From assembly GCA_036897095.1 (NCBI GenBank), contig JAYMSP010000039.1, positions 1-64,000 of the forward strand: a DNA stretch of 64,000 nucleotides, given 5' to 3'. The stretch's first letter is position 1. Every line of letters begins with the position of its first letter. Positions 37,545 through 50,200 of this stretch are shown piece after piece. Origin of the DNA: Plantago elongata (lineage: Eukaryota; Streptophyta; Magnoliopsida; Lamiales; Plantaginaceae). The position numbers were made by a program, and so were the translations under genes. The notes beneath the pieces are model-generated. The model was not told the DNA's origin. It saw only the letters and a list, made by a program, of their open reading frames with translations, and searched no databases.

Positions 37545-39958
37545 ATCTTGGTTGGGCTGAGCTTGTTGTTCAGGCGAGTGATGTAGCAGGCAAGAATCTT
37601 TGGAGTGTCTGTTTGTTTAAAGCCCTGGTTATATGAGTGAGTTATAGTGCAGGTTAATATATATATATAGAGAGAGAGAGGTTTGGTGAGTTGTCACATA
37701 CTTAATTGTACCTAAATTAAGCATCAGTTTTAAAGAATCCTAACCAATAAATTGGAACCGATTTTTGCTACAAACAAGGTATTGGACCAGAGAGAATTAA
37801 ATGTGGTTAATGTGAATGATCAGAAAGTATATCATTAATTTTTAAGACCGTTTGTTAGATTCTGCAAAAAATAAACAATTCCTATCCTTTCTTTTTCTTT
37901 TTCTAAATAACATATATATATATATATATATATAGATACATAAAGAGTTACATCTTAAACGATACACATACGAGAACTACAACTAATGACTCGTGGAGTG
38001 GATCTTCCATCGTTTTGAGAACATTCCTAATCCTACCTATTTCGCCGAGCTCTACATGGTGTATTTTTCTATTTGATATTAAACTTGTAATATTAAATAC
38101 TAGTAATCATGATTCATGAGCTTTGTTAAATAAAATATTTATTTTTAATTTCATAGAACAGTTGTTAAATAAAATATTTATTTTTAATTTCATGGAACAG
38201 GTCATGATCTGTTATTCTCCTCCAAACTATATATATAGTATATGAGAGATTTAAGGAAAAGGACTTGCTGGGAGCTGATTTAGGGGTTGTTAGAACTTAG
38301 AATAGGTTGATTAGGATTTTTAAAAGTTGTTAGACTTCAAGTCCTCAATTCACAATACTGATTCTCTACTGGTCTAGTCAAGCATAAATGCCTAATAATC
38401 ACGATAATCACGAGTACTGGATCAATTAATGACAAGTTAATTAAGCCTTAGACTTCATTTTGTGTTAAGCAAATTATTATCTTCGGATATGAACATAAAC
38501 TAAAAATAATTGAACTAAATTCAATTGAAAAAATGAATTGAAGAATTTGAATTGAATGAAATTGATAAGTTTTCAAATAAATAAAACATGGTATTGGTTA
38601 TGTTATGGTGACAAATAACAGCTAGACAAATGGAACTGCGGAAAATAAAAGTGAAAACTTTGTGTAATCGTTAACTTGTTGAGTGAGGTTAATCCTGCAT
38701 TCAAATTAATGATGTGTTGGTTCTTGTACTTTGGTATATTTTAAAGTCACATGATATCGTGACCTGCTATATTTCAATTGATTATATTAATGAAGTATCG
38801 GCCCAAACAAATTATTCTTGTTCTTTCTAAGAATATCAAACTAATGGGAATAATTTTTAACCTGGACTAAGGTGGTGCATGTTTTTCAGTAGTGGATTCA
38901 CAAATGAAATTTAAAGTGTTCTAGTTCAAATTATTCCTTAGTACTGTAGATAAATAAAATAGTCTACTTGAATGTGGCGTTTAAAAATACGTGTAGAAGG
39001 CACATGAAATAAATTATCGAGACACTACCGATGAATAGCAAGAGAGAGTAGGAGCCGGATTAATTATTTCATCCTCCCAAGATTCGTATTTGAAGTTCGA
39101 TAAACCACTAAAAAAATTATTTGAAAATTAAAGAAAAGTCTATATGATTAGAAAAAGTCCATGCACTATTTGGGAAATGCTATTTGAAGTTTAATATTCG
39201 TAAAGGAATGTCAAATTTCAAAAATCTTAATAAAAGGTTGAAGCAAAGTTTTGGCAATTTCAATTTTTAAGTTCAGACCACCTTTAATTCAAATTCAAGT
39301 GGAGAAGCCATTAGAGAAACGTTTTTAAATGACAAACTCTATGGAAAGAAAATTAAATATCATATTTGAAGATGATTTTATTAATGGAGTTCGTATGTAT
39401 TCAAGAAGTTTGACATTGTTCATCACAAACACTGCCAAACTCATAATTGATTCGAGATTAATTGAAAAAGCCCTCAAATTAACATTTTCACAATATAGAT
39501 TAAAGATCTCAAAATTTCAATTTCGTCGCTTTAGAAACCTAAAGTTAAAGAAATGAATAGATATTCCTTTGCTAAATAGCCCTTTAAAACCATAGAAACA
39601 ATGCCAAGCTCAACGAATAGACCTATAATTTACAGTTTTTTATTCACGGAAGATTGCAATGATTTTTTAGTAAACTAATTAATTGTATTAAAGAATACAA
39701 TTATCAATACCATTTTATAACTCCTTGTCTTATCTTAACCAAAACCACCTTATAACTTATTGTCTTGTGTTAATAAGCTTCAACCACCTTATAACTCCCT
39801 CTGAAGATTGCAATGATGATTGTACGTACGAATTCAATCAAATTTCATTTATATAATTTTGTTTGCTACCGCTAGTAATTTTGAAAATAGCAATGCCAAA
39901 ACTATTGAGTAAACTTACAGTTCTTTTACTCATTGGCCATGTCAAAATTAATTATTAA
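37545..39958. other. Promoter of BCAT copy 1 and spacer
   Basis: Directly upstream of BCAT copy 1 lie a GA run and a TA run (37656-37681). Another (TA)n lies at 37914-37934. A 40-bp direct duplication occurs at 38124-38203 (unit starts GTTAAATAAAATATTTATTT). No gene is recognised. Confidence 0.5.
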
Positions 39959-40107
39959 GGGGCTGATTGGCATGACAATTGAATGGGGATTTTGGTGAAA
40001 TTGTGTTTGGAATGAAATTGAAATGGGGATATTTGAAGTGTATTTTAGGCCAAATCACTGTTCATCGAGCCAAATTGGGGCATTTAAATGCCTGGCCATT
40101 CAGCCCC
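39959..40107. mobile_element. Tourist-like MITE, 149 bp
   Basis: The ends are GGGGCTGATTGGC and GGCCATTCAGCCCC, near-perfect inverted repeats, flanked on both sides by TTAA. A TTA/TAA target duplication with GGGGCTG ends is the hallmark of PIF/Harbinger-derived Tourist elements. A diverged copy in the opposite orientation lies at about 46510-46655. Confidence 0.85.
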
Positions 40108-40148
40108 TTAAATGATATCAAAAAAGAAATTTGAAAATGACATAAAAA

Positions 40149-40220
40149 TGCCCTCACGCAGGATCGAACTACGGACCTTCAGTTTACAAGACTGACGCTC
40201 TACCACTGAGCTATAAGGGC
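40149..40220 (-). tRNA. trnT-UGU: tRNA-Thr (anticodon UGU)
   Basis: The minus-strand sequence folds as a full cloverleaf: acceptor GCCCTTA pairing with TGAGGGC (one G-U), D arm GCTC...GAGC, anticodon stem TCAGT/ACTGA around loop CTTGTAA (anticodon TGT), T stem CGTAG/CTGCG with loop TTCGATC. A and B boxes (TAGCTCAGTGG; GTTCGATCC) are intact. A T5 run directly follows the discriminator base, a good RNA polymerase III terminator. It has no intron and looks like a functional nuclear gene. Confidence 0.95.
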
Positions 40221-40941
40221 CTAGATGACTTCCTTTTTATTCAAAATCAATTAGTAATAGCAATAATGTTGAAGGACTTGTAGCTTAGGCGTCAGCATGT
40301 TAATCTAACTCTTTCAGCTGTCCATTGTATTATTCCGACTCTCTTGGTTCTATTGCTATACATATTTCTCTCTCGTATAAATATGTTCAATTGTGTGAGA
40401 TTTTAGGTAGTTATTTGATTTATTGTTGTGTTACGGACAATTTAGATTTTTTTTTGGTCAATTTGTTGTAATTACATGCGTTTTCTATGTTTTCTTTACT
40501 TGGTTACTAATTACGTGTGCGTCGTTGCAATCTTTTTTGTTGAAATTTGGAGTTTTATTCTTAGTGTAATAATTTTGTAGCGTTTTAAAGTGAACACATT
40601 ATAAAAACAGATCGAGTTGAAATTACGAAAATATGCCACATGAACCTTATATATGTCCTTATCCTCCTGGCATATATAGCTAGATATATATGGGAAGTCA
40701 AATATTCTTGAAAATACCCTATAAGATGACTTGCGATTGCCCAGATGAAAGAGTTTTGTTGTTCACTTAATCCTTAGGCTGCCTGATCCAAATTAACATG
40801 CACTCTGGAAACTGGAGCAATTGTATTATCAAATTACAAGATCTGTCGAAAGTACCACATCTGGGAAAATTCAAATAGAAATCGTATATTTGAAAGAAAA
40901 CAGCAAAGGACCCAAAAACAAAAGGATCAATTCATCCATTT
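40221..40941. other. Spacer downstream of BCAT copy 2
   Basis: AT-rich with no gene recognised. Confidence 0.4.
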
Positions 40942-43386
40942 CTAGTGACACTTAAGCTCATAAGTCCAACCCAGTTTATCTTCTGCGACTCCCATCTGAA
41001 TACTGGTCAGTGCAGAATAGAGCTGTTGTGTCACACCACCAACGCCACCACTTCCGTAACTTACCCTGCATAGCAAACATATGACCTGCATTACTAATTG
41101 AAGTCGTGGACCTCTAAAAGGAAAAGGAAAAATAGGTGCTACTAGACATTTGTTTCGCCTAGTTATCATCATGATTCACAGGTCTAGGATGAAAAGATAA
41201 CCTTTTATCCAGATAGCTAATGCTACCTACTGGCGAAACCACAACTGCTGTTCCTGTACAAAAAACTTCATCCGCATCAAGCAGCTCTTCCACTGTCACC
41301 TGCTGTTCCTCAGCCTACATTTCACGGAGGCCACATTTAGTAATTTCACTTACGAAACATGTTTTACAAAATCAGGCTGTTAAAGACCTAAAGTGACTGT
41401 AATAATAGTGAGTTCTTGTGAAATGTAGTTATTATATTTAAGTTTTCTGAAGCAACGAATTTTCTTCTCAAACTTAAGTACCTGGAATCCTAGAGTTTGA
41501 GCAAGATGTAGTATGCTCTTTCGCGTAATGCCAGGCAGGATGGTTCCTTTTGTTGGAGGAGTAGAGATCACACCATTCTGCTTGTAAAATTATACTTGAG
41601 ATTAAATTCTGCAGTTCTTACTTTTCAATAAGTTGACCGAGTGAAAAAAATGTAAGGAAATTCACTAGAAAACGTACCTTGATGATAAATATATTGCAAG
41701 CAGAAACTTCTTCCAAGTATTTTTTGTTAACACTATCCAAATACAGAACATCAGAAAAGCCCTGCTCTTTTGCTGTTTTCTGTGCTCTCAAAACCTACAA
41801 GGATTGTTTCGGAGCCCATAAGTACATGTTCACTTACAAAAGTCCCCAATGAAAACGAACATATCAGATGAGCTTATGCAGACACATAGAATGCAACATT
41901 GTATAGAAAAAGTTGAATGTCTTTGTAAGCAGTAGAATGTTTACGCACACACTTTTATTAGTACATTAATAAGTGATGTATGTATGAACTTACTGCTGCG
42001 TAGTTTCCAACAGTTTTCACTCCTCCAGTACCACCAGGAGTAGCTCGGTGTAATTCAGTCTCAACTTTAAGATTTATCGGTGCTAAACCATCCTGGTAAT
42101 GGCACATTCAATGAACCGTGAGAATTTATCAATCTGATAGAAATCAGTAAAATTCAGCTTCGTTGTTGTTCTCAGTTTTGACATACGAAAGAAACAAGAA
42201 AGCTATTTCGCTCAACAGGAACAACCATTCAAGTCTTTCATGACAAATTGTATACAGTACTAAAATTACTGCCTTGAAAATATCAAGTTGTGAACCTTAT
42301 TGTACCTTGAAATAGTTTCCAACAGGGGTTGCATAAACCAAAAAAGTAAACTCAGGAGCCGGTACAAGAGCTAGAGTTGCACCACTTCCCACAAGCAATG
42401 GTCTTATATACAATGAACCTTTGCCTGGTGGTGGAATCTGAAAATCACATCAATTTAACAATATCATCACAGAGCATCTTCATGAAAGAATGATATGATG
42501 TTGACAGAGTTCGAGCATATTTGATTACCCATCTCTGATTAGCGAAGACAGTGGCTTCAACAGCCACCAAGAACTGTTCCACAGTTGGTGATGGCATGCA
42601 CATACGATCAGCACCGGCTCTAAGCCGTTCAGCATTTTCCTCAGGACGGAAGAGTAATATGTTACCGTCTTGTTTCCTATAAGCTTTTAATCCTTCAAAC
42701 AGTCCCTTGTATTCAGAATTTAGAATTAATCAGAGCACTTGTGACATGGAGGTTCAAAACAAACTGAAGACCGGTTTTTGGTACTACCTGGCCATAGTTC
42801 AAAACGCCAGCACAAGGACTCAACTCAATGTTTCCGAACGGCTTAATTTCACCTCCAAAAAAGTTCTCTCCATCCGTACACTTAAGCGTGAACATATAAT
42901 CAGTTGGCGTGAACCCGAACCCCAACTTGTCCCAGTCGAAGTTGGCTAATTCCGTTTCGTCACGACTGTAACATAGAAGTAAGATTACAAACTTATGCGA
43001 GATGGTCTATCGTGCTACGTATACTACCTAAAGCTGTATAAATCAAAATGTTGTACCACTGAATTCTCTTGATGGATCAGGATCACCTACACCATTTTAT
43101 ACCCTATTTCGACCCCATTAGTTTAAGCTATGTATAGGATTAACACAATGTATGATGGTGGTGATGTGATCTTGACACTACTCGTTAACTCAAAAAAAAA
43201 AAAAAAAAAAAAGCTTCAAATCAATGGTATGATAAATGTACGCACCTGGTATACGAAAGTTTGATAAAAGGTGGCTGCTCGGAGATCTGGTGAACATAAA
43301 GAGAAAAACGAATTACAAATTGAAAGAGGTAGAATTAACTAAAAGCAATTTGCAGAAAATTAACCAAAATCATGACCAACCTCCAT
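40942..43386 (-). CDS. BCAT: Branched-chain amino-acid aminotransferase, tandem copy 2
   Basis: Same enzyme family and direction as copy 1. Ten exons: 43386-43381, 43286-43246, 42965-42788, 42705-42529, 42437-42306, 42092-41994, 41794-41678, 41577-41482, 41314-41202 and 41065-40942, giving 360 residues. Exons 3-9 have exactly the lengths and phases of copy 1. PLP Lys204 lies in [13 protein letters not shown]. Other blocks include [66 protein letters not shown] and [13 protein letters not shown]. The N terminus ([19 protein letters not shown]) differs from copy 1 and again lacks a transit peptide; an in-frame TAA lies five codons upstream of the ATG. Differences are concentrated in exon 2 and in the last exon, which carries a Gly-rich insert ([12 protein letters not shown]). 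It looks intact. Confidence 0.95.
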
Positions 43387-43452
43387 TGCAGCTGCTGATT
43401 AACTGTGTATAGGGCTCTAGTATATTGTACAAGTATGTGATATCGATTGATC

Positions 43453-43460
43453 CCTTTATA
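43453..43460 (-). promoter_or_regulatory. TATA box of BCAT copy 2
   Basis: TATAAAGG on the minus strand, 67 bases upstream of the ATG, placing the start of transcription near 43425-43430. Confidence 0.55.
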
Positions 43461-44469
43461 GCTAGGTTAAAATCTGCGTAAGCATTCAAAGGAATCTTAG
43501 TATATATAGAATTATAATAGAAACACTAGACTAAATTGTGAAAACAAATAAACTCCTGATACTCGTAGATCTGCCTGCCTGTTTTTCCTTATAAGAATCT
43601 GAAGAGTAACACTAATTGGCTACGGAGTAATATTTGGAATCTGTATCGTCTTCGTATAGGAATGGAATCTACAAGTGTAGTGGTGTTTGAATTTAATTAC
43701 CAACAAAGGAACTGCCATGTCCTGAATTAAATTTTGCAACACTATTCACATTTATATTACTCCACTCTGTTTGAATAGAAACTGTCTACACATTGTGACC
43801 AGGCAAAACTGCCATATACCAGGCAATTCACTCTTTCTGAAGGACTCTGAGGTAAAATTTATTGGTTTCGAGGCTGAAATTGAATCACCATCCGATTTGT
43901 CTGAGTCAAACCAGTCAAAAAAAGATCTTACCCTCACCTTTATTAGGTTACATGTACTTCTGGTTTTGGATCGAGTAAAGTGAGTAAACTCGAGTTAGGA
44001 CGAATTTCACACTCAACACATGTAGTAAATATTAAACGGATTATTGAGTTGCCTAAGCTTCGAGTTTGACAATATATTTGATAAAAATACTCTTATCATC
44101 TCAATGTTTAATCAGCTCTTCATTAAAATCGGCTTCACTTCCAAATCTCTTCTCATCGAATTTTAATGTTAAGGATTATTATCGTTGCAAGACTTAATCC
44201 AATACCTTACGGGACGAGATAGCGCTACTCAATACTCTTATGTGGAGTTTTAGAAGTTAAGGGGTGAATGTGAACAATTATATAGTAGAACTTATTAGGG
44301 AGGGGTTTATGCGTAATTTCTTAGAATCGATCCCGGTAGTTTTTTGGGGCCCAAATTGAATAGCATAAACCCTAAACCTCAGCTTGAATTCCGGTAACAG
44401 TACCGCCAATTTAACTGCATTTTTTGCTTTTCCGATCAATTTAGACATTGCTGCCTGTTTAAGTTCGTC
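43461..44469. promoter_or_regulatory. Shared upstream region of BCAT copy 2 and the oxygenase gene
   Basis: The two genes face away from each other, so this 1-kb stretch holds both promoters. The part near BCAT (about 43640-43710) has a relative at 46225-46285. No other gene is seen. Confidence 0.5.
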
Positions 44470-45976
44470 ATGATCCTCTTCCATACCCGCAAAGCTCTGA
44501 TTCATTTCACTAGAAATTCTAGTCTTGTTCATAGATTCAGTACATGTAAACAAAAGCACCAATCTGAAGAAATTCTCTGCCCATTCCAAATCCAATTCAA
44601 AGATCTCCTTCTACTTTCGTCCGACCAACGACCAGCTTCACGAGAGGAGCTCCAACGTCTAGGCTTCATTTCAGAAAAGCTACTCCAAAACCTCGGGCCC
44701 ATCGGGCCGGGCCTTATAGACATTTCCGGGTTCCCCTTAGCCCGACTTCTCAGCCAAAAGCTCCTACCTTTGGCCCGGAAACTTGCTCTTCACAGCAATG
44801 AAGACCGGAAAAGGATTCTCAAGGTTAGTTGTATTGTTTTTTTATACAACAAAAATGAAGCTTTACTGTATATTTTTTTGAAACAGGTATTGGTTGGAGG
44901 TGAATCGTCTGAGATGCACTTCGTTGTCAAGCTTAATTGTATATTATATGTGAATGGGTCTAATTTTAGTTTTAAATTTGTTTTGGCCAAGGAAATAGGA
45001 GCATAATTTGGGAAGTGACGTTCCACTAAAGAATCTGGATAGAATAGTCTCCTCATTCGCTATGCAAATGAAGTATGGTCATGAAAATATTAATTTTGAA
45101 GTCGATGCAAAAGCTCATGATGAATCAGAGTTTAAGGAATTGGGTTTTTCATTTCATGGATTGGGTTTTTGCATGATGGAATTGGGGCTTTCTCTTGCGC
45201 GTGTTTGTGATAAGTTAATTGCTGGTTGTGAGCTGGAACAGAGTTTATTGCAAGGTGGTACGGCCAAAGGCAGGTTAATACATTATCATTCGGTTTCTGA
45301 TAATGTTTTTCTGGGTAGAGAAGCATCGAAGAGAAAAGGTTCAGGCAATGGAGGTCAAGATAATTTGAAGAAAGATATTGATTTGGGTGATGGTGGTAAA
45401 TCGAATTTGTGGCAGCAGTGGCATTATGATTATGGGATATTTACGTTTCTGACAGCTCCGATGTTTTTGTTGTCGAGTGGAAATGATGGGCAAGAATGTG
45501 AGTCACCAAGTGGCCACTCTTATTTGCAAGTGTTTCATCCAGAGATGAATCGTGTACTATACGTGAAAGTGCCTAAAGGGAGTTGTATTGTTCAAGTGGG
45601 AGAAGCTGCAGATGTTTTGTCCAATGGGAAGCTTCGAGCAACTCTTCATTCTGTTACGAGACCAGCTGAGGCTGATAATTTGAGCAGGGAGAATTTTGTC
45701 ATCTTTTTGCAGCCTGCATGGACCAAGACGTTGTCACTTTCTGATTATTCCAAGGAGCGATTAACTTCCAGTTCTGATTTTTGCACTGAGAGGGTGTATA
45801 ACGAGGAGGAAGCAAATGGACTGACACGGAACCTTCACAATATTGTCCCTCCACTATCCAAAAGGTTGCGAGATGGCATGACATTTGCTGAATTTTCGAA
45901 AGAAACTACAAAGCAGTATTATGGTGGTCAAGGTCTGCAATCACTCAGAAGTTTCTGTATTAAGGGCGGAGACTAG
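44470..45976 (+). CDS. 2-oxoglutarate/Fe(II)-dependent oxygenase-like protein
   Basis: Two exons, 44470-44823 and 44999-45976 (acceptor AAATAG, then GAGCATAATTTG), give 443 residues. The second half shows a jelly-roll oxygenase pattern: WQQWHYDYGIFTFLTAPMF with His260 and Asp262 (HxD iron ligands), VQVGEAADVLSNGKLRATLH ending in His335, and SRENFVIFLQPAW with Arg348 as likely 2-oxoglutarate contact. The family has uncharacterised plant members; substrate unknown. The N terminus (MILFHTRKALIHFTRNSSLV, then HRFSTCK) is basic and hydroxylated, lacking acidic residues for about 30 positions, which could be a mitochondrial or plastid presequence. A Ser/Asn/Gly-rich insert precedes the HxD motif (residues about 225-255). 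The second exon alone is open from an in-frame stop, so exon 1 was joined on the conserved frame. Confidence 0.88.
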
Positions 45977-46084
45977 ACTAATTTGTTGTATTTAGCAGTT
46001 TCTGTGGGATTACTTGCCCATTTAGTTGTAGCCATTGCAATTTGTTTTGAAATAGGTTCACTGATTATCATTGACATCAATCTC

Positions 46085-46300
46085 TTCAACCTTGAACATA
46101 TAATGAGAAAAATAAAATACAGACTCAAGGAGCTAAGAAAGCAATTTGCAGAAAGTAACTAAAACCATCACCAACCGCCATTAATGGCTGCTTGTTAAGT
46201 TGTTTACAAGAAGAGGAGAATGATGATTCTATTTATTGATGGAATCTGTATCCCACGAGTGTTTGAATTGAATTTCGGAAGAAAAACTCAGTTTTATGTA
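46085..46300 (-). pseudogene. Relic of the 5' end of a third BCAT copy
   Basis: Aligned by eye with BCAT copy 2: the intron-1 block AGCAATTTGCAGAAA, the ACCATCACCAACCGCCAT block (copy 2 has ATCATGACCAACCTCCAT) and the leader GCTGCTTGTTAA match 43345-43410. On the minus strand it reads ATGGCG followed by donor GTTGGTGATGG, so even the 6-base first exon is kept. Further out, GATGGAATCTG...GTGTTTGAATT (46240-46275) resembles 43665-43695 of copy 2's promoter, with about 200 bases missing between. No exon beyond possibly exon 2 is found. It sits tail-to-tail against the oxygenase gene. Confidence 0.7.
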
Positions 46301-46509
46301 TCATCCGTACCATTGCCATCACAATCTTTCCATTTTGCCAGATCATACCCGATGTACTCGTATACAGACTGGCTCCGGCTCTACCTTGAAAAACTGCAGA
46401 GACCAGAGTTCAGAGTCATTTGGACCGGTATTGTACATGTGTCTTGGTCCGGTTCAGAATAATGTTCTAAATCAAATCATGGGATCATAAAATTATTTTA
46501 ATTTATCAC

Positions 46510-46655
46510 CCTCGTACATTTAACTCGATGAACATTGATTTGACCTAAAATACACTTCAAATACCCCTATTTCAGATTCATTCCAAACACAATTTCACCA
46601 AAATCCATCCAAATATACATTCAAATTCTATACCAACCCCTAAATTGTTAAATAC
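46510..46655. mobile_element. Decayed second copy of the Tourist-like MITE
   Basis: Its reverse complement follows the element at 39959-40107 through GGATTTTGGTGAAATTGTGT, the TTGAAGTGTATTTTAGG block and AATGTTCATCGAG. The terminal repeats are eroded (AGGGGTTGGTAT at one end). Confidence 0.7.
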
Positions 46656-47249
46656 AAAACGTTACTTCAGATTTCTAGTTTACTTGCTAAAATTTGCACA
46701 TATATAGAAATTTGCACTTCCAGATGCTCAAATCGGTTATACAGACCTTGTCACTCAAAATCCAAACACTTCTACTACAAGAAAGGTCAATTCAGAAACC
46801 CAAAATCTTGGCAAACTATATCCAAGAAATGTAAGCATACCCAAATCCATCCTGTCATCGTTATTATCAAAACGCACACCAACCAGCACAAACAGAGTGC
46901 TCATATTGTAAGTCTCATTATAAGATACTATTAACACAATCTATTCTTGCAAGAGTAGATCGCCACACCACAAAGAGTAAACTTGATGACTTGAACACAA
47001 GTAGATATCTGCCTCGGTTAATGTACATGATTGGAGAGAAAGTCAGTGTCTATGACCTATGAGCACAATTGGTCACCATATCCAACATTTCTGCCTATTA
47101 CCTGAAAGGGAGTGTAGATCAATGAGTATATAACGACATAAATATGATGAAGACAGAGGAAAGAGGACCGAAAAGAAAGGGAATGTTACCTATTCCTATT
47201 CCTAGTCACTAAGATACCAAGCTAAAAATAAATGTGTTTGCTTGGTCAT
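46656..47249. other. Spacer and CRWN4-like 3' flank
   Basis: No gene recognised; part is the presumed 3' untranslated region of the gene that ends at 47250. Confidence 0.4.
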
Positions 47250-50200
47250 TTAAGACTTCCCATTTTCTTCCAGCACTATGCCACCATTGTTCTCCACTTT
47301 ATCAGCATTCTGCTCAAATGTTACTACTTCCTGCACAAGATTCAAAAGCACAATGAAACTGTAAGTGCCAAAATAATCAATCACATTGCCCAGTTTCCAT
47401 ACAGAGAACATACTCTTGAACTTCATGGGGGTAATATTTATTCATTTCCTTGTACTTAATTGCCAATATCTATTGTTAAATTTTGATTTTGTCGATCATG
47501 ACTCATGAGTACGCAAGAAACTAGAACTCACTGGTCGGAGACAATCAATTAGAAAATGTGAAAATGAGATTTTGAAGTTCCATGTGTTCTTAATAGCCCT
47601 GGACTGCTGGGCCATTACATATATTAACTCCAAAACTAAGTGGCTGAAGAACTGGAACTTGTTAGATTGTTTTAACTTTCAAAGAAATACGAGTTCAAGT
47701 AGATAAAACTATGCAAAATAAACTTCAGAAATTAAAAAAGTAAATATGTAGTCACAACTCACAAAAAGGCATAATAAACATCATTCAGCTAAATAAGGTC
47801 CAACAAGACAACATGGTCATATAAAGGGAACACCAGGAGGCATGATAATATGTTCACTAGTTTCACAAGAAAAGTACCTCAATTTCCCCAGTCACTCTTT
47901 CAAAATCAACAGTTGTTACTTCCTGAACAGTGATTATTTTGTCTATATATACGGTAGTCTCCGTACCAATTGAAGTGTCATTAGACGTCAGAATTGCATC
48001 ATTGGAAGTGTTCTTATGTGAAGAACTGCAAAAAAGAAAACAAATTAACTTGAGAAAAAAAGGTATACAAGAGAATCATATTTAGTGCATAAATCATCTT
48101 CAAAAAACTTAGTTCCTGCAAAAGGGGTACCTTGGGGAGGCATCTTCCGATGTATCTTCAGCTTTATGTGCTGCCCCACCATTTTCTATCCTCCTCTTCT
48201 TGTCACTGTGTCTTTGATCAAGCAGTGTATCAGCACAGCGCTTGAGCCACGAAAAAGGAGCAGAAAGGGGAGAGGAAGACTTGTCAGACTCTTTCGTAGG
48301 TGGTGTACGATGACCAGACCCATTGATCCTGTTTCGACTTTTACCCAATACAATCTCATTTTGTGGTTTCAAGGATCTTTTGGCATAAGATTTCTGTTTG
48401 CAAGACTCCAAGTTCTCCTGGTGCATCTTGAGAACCGCAATAGAATCCAATTTATCTTTCACGCCCTCCAAATTCTTCAGGTTTTCAATCTGAGAAAGAA
48501 TCTCATGTCGGTCAGCTCGAAGTGATTCCCTTTGTTTTTCCAATCTGTCTCTCTGCGCCTCGAGCTGTTCTATTGAAGTGTTCAATTCAGCCCATTCCTT
48601 TGCCCTCTTTTCACGATCCAAATTAATTTCTCTTCTTTCAGCATCAAGTCTCTTCATCTCAGAGTTCACATGTTCCAGTTCCTTCCCTACGTTTTCTTTA
48701 AGGGAAGCAATATTTTGAAGTTCCTTCTTTTTTTCTTCTTCGAATTCTCTCTCTTTCTCTCTGAGGTAGCTCTCAATTTCTTCCCGTCTCCTCTCAATAC
48801 AGTTCTCCAGCTCTTTCTTCTGCAAGTCAATATCAAGTAAAAAATCTGCACGTTCCTTGTGAATTTTGTTAAACCACTCGGTACGTTCGCGCTCAAGTTC
48901 ACTCATGAATGCTTCTCTGTCATGGGAAAGAGACTCAAGATTATTTTTATATTCAACTCTCATTGCATCCTTCTCAGCCTTCAAGCTCTCACGTTCATCC
49001 TTCAGGTACTTAGAGATGTTTGAACTCTCCTGAGCAATACGTTCTGCTTCTTTTTCAAGTTCCACTCTTTTCTCATCAATTAACTCCCACTCAGCTTCAA
49101 ATTTTGCCTTTTCTGACTTCAAGTGGTCGGCCTCAGCCTCAAGTTCCTTTTTTTGTGCAGTGATTGAATCAATCTCTTCTTTAAGCCTCAACTCAAGAGC
49201 AAGTAATTCGTTTGTTTCACTCTCCATGGCCTCTGCTTTCTCTTCGGCATCATTTATATGTTTTTTCTTCCCTTCCAGAAGATTAGAGGACTTCTCAATG
49301 TCCAATTTCATTAGACTGATCTCGTCCCTCTCTTGTTTAAGAAACTTTGTCTTTGATTCCAGTTCCTCTAGGGCAATTAAAAGATCTGCTTCCTTTTTCC
49401 CAACAATCATAGACCTCTCTTCCAATTCTTTTACACTTTCAAGAAGACGCTTGGATTTAACATCCAATTCTTGCTCTCTTTCTGAAACATAGTCCTCCCG
49501 CTGCTTGATATCTAATTCATTCAACTCCCAAGCCCGCCTTTTAGCATCAATTTCTTTGTCTACCAATTTACGTTTCATTTCCAGTTCTGCCTCCAGAGCA
49601 GAGCTTTTCAATGACAAACTTGCTTCGCGTATAGACATTATTTGTTGCACATTATCCTGCAATTGAAGAAAAGGGGCAAATTGTGATGAAGATCGCTCAA
49701 TACCAATTCAACTACAAAGGTTTCATGGTAGATATATTTCGGAGCTAAATAAATTTGAACAATACCCTCCGAGTGTACCCCGAAAATAACAGAAGCCACT
49801 GACAGCTTTAACAAAAACTATTGAAGGTAACATGCAAATTATTAGCATTGCATACAAAAAGTAACACATGCTCCACCAATTCATCACAAACAATTCAATT
49901 AAGTTGCCTAGTTTTATGAGTTTGAAGAAGTAACATATAGTTAAACTAGGTAACTTTGGCAAAAAGTCAGATTTAATTCATGAAAAGGATTACCACAGGT
50001 GAAATAGTGAAGTTGTTTTGAGAAATGCAGATAGTATACTGAGATGATCTCATTTCTTCAATATGCATCTGAACATTCAGTGCTTTCATTTCAGATTTAA
50101 CAATTAAGTCAGCTAAATAACATTCTTACTCGCCATATCTAGATTCCAAACTACTAGACTTACAGATTCTTTACTCGCGTGTTTGGCTTGAGATAGTACT

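Noticed and set aside
44278-44723. Minus-strand open frames over exon 1 of the oxygenase-like gene
   Set aside because: They are antisense to a conserved exon and have no recognised domain.
48085-49492. Plus-strand open frames opposite the CRWN4-like large exon
   Set aside because: They mirror the Glu/Lys-rich coiled-coil coding strand and show no family features.
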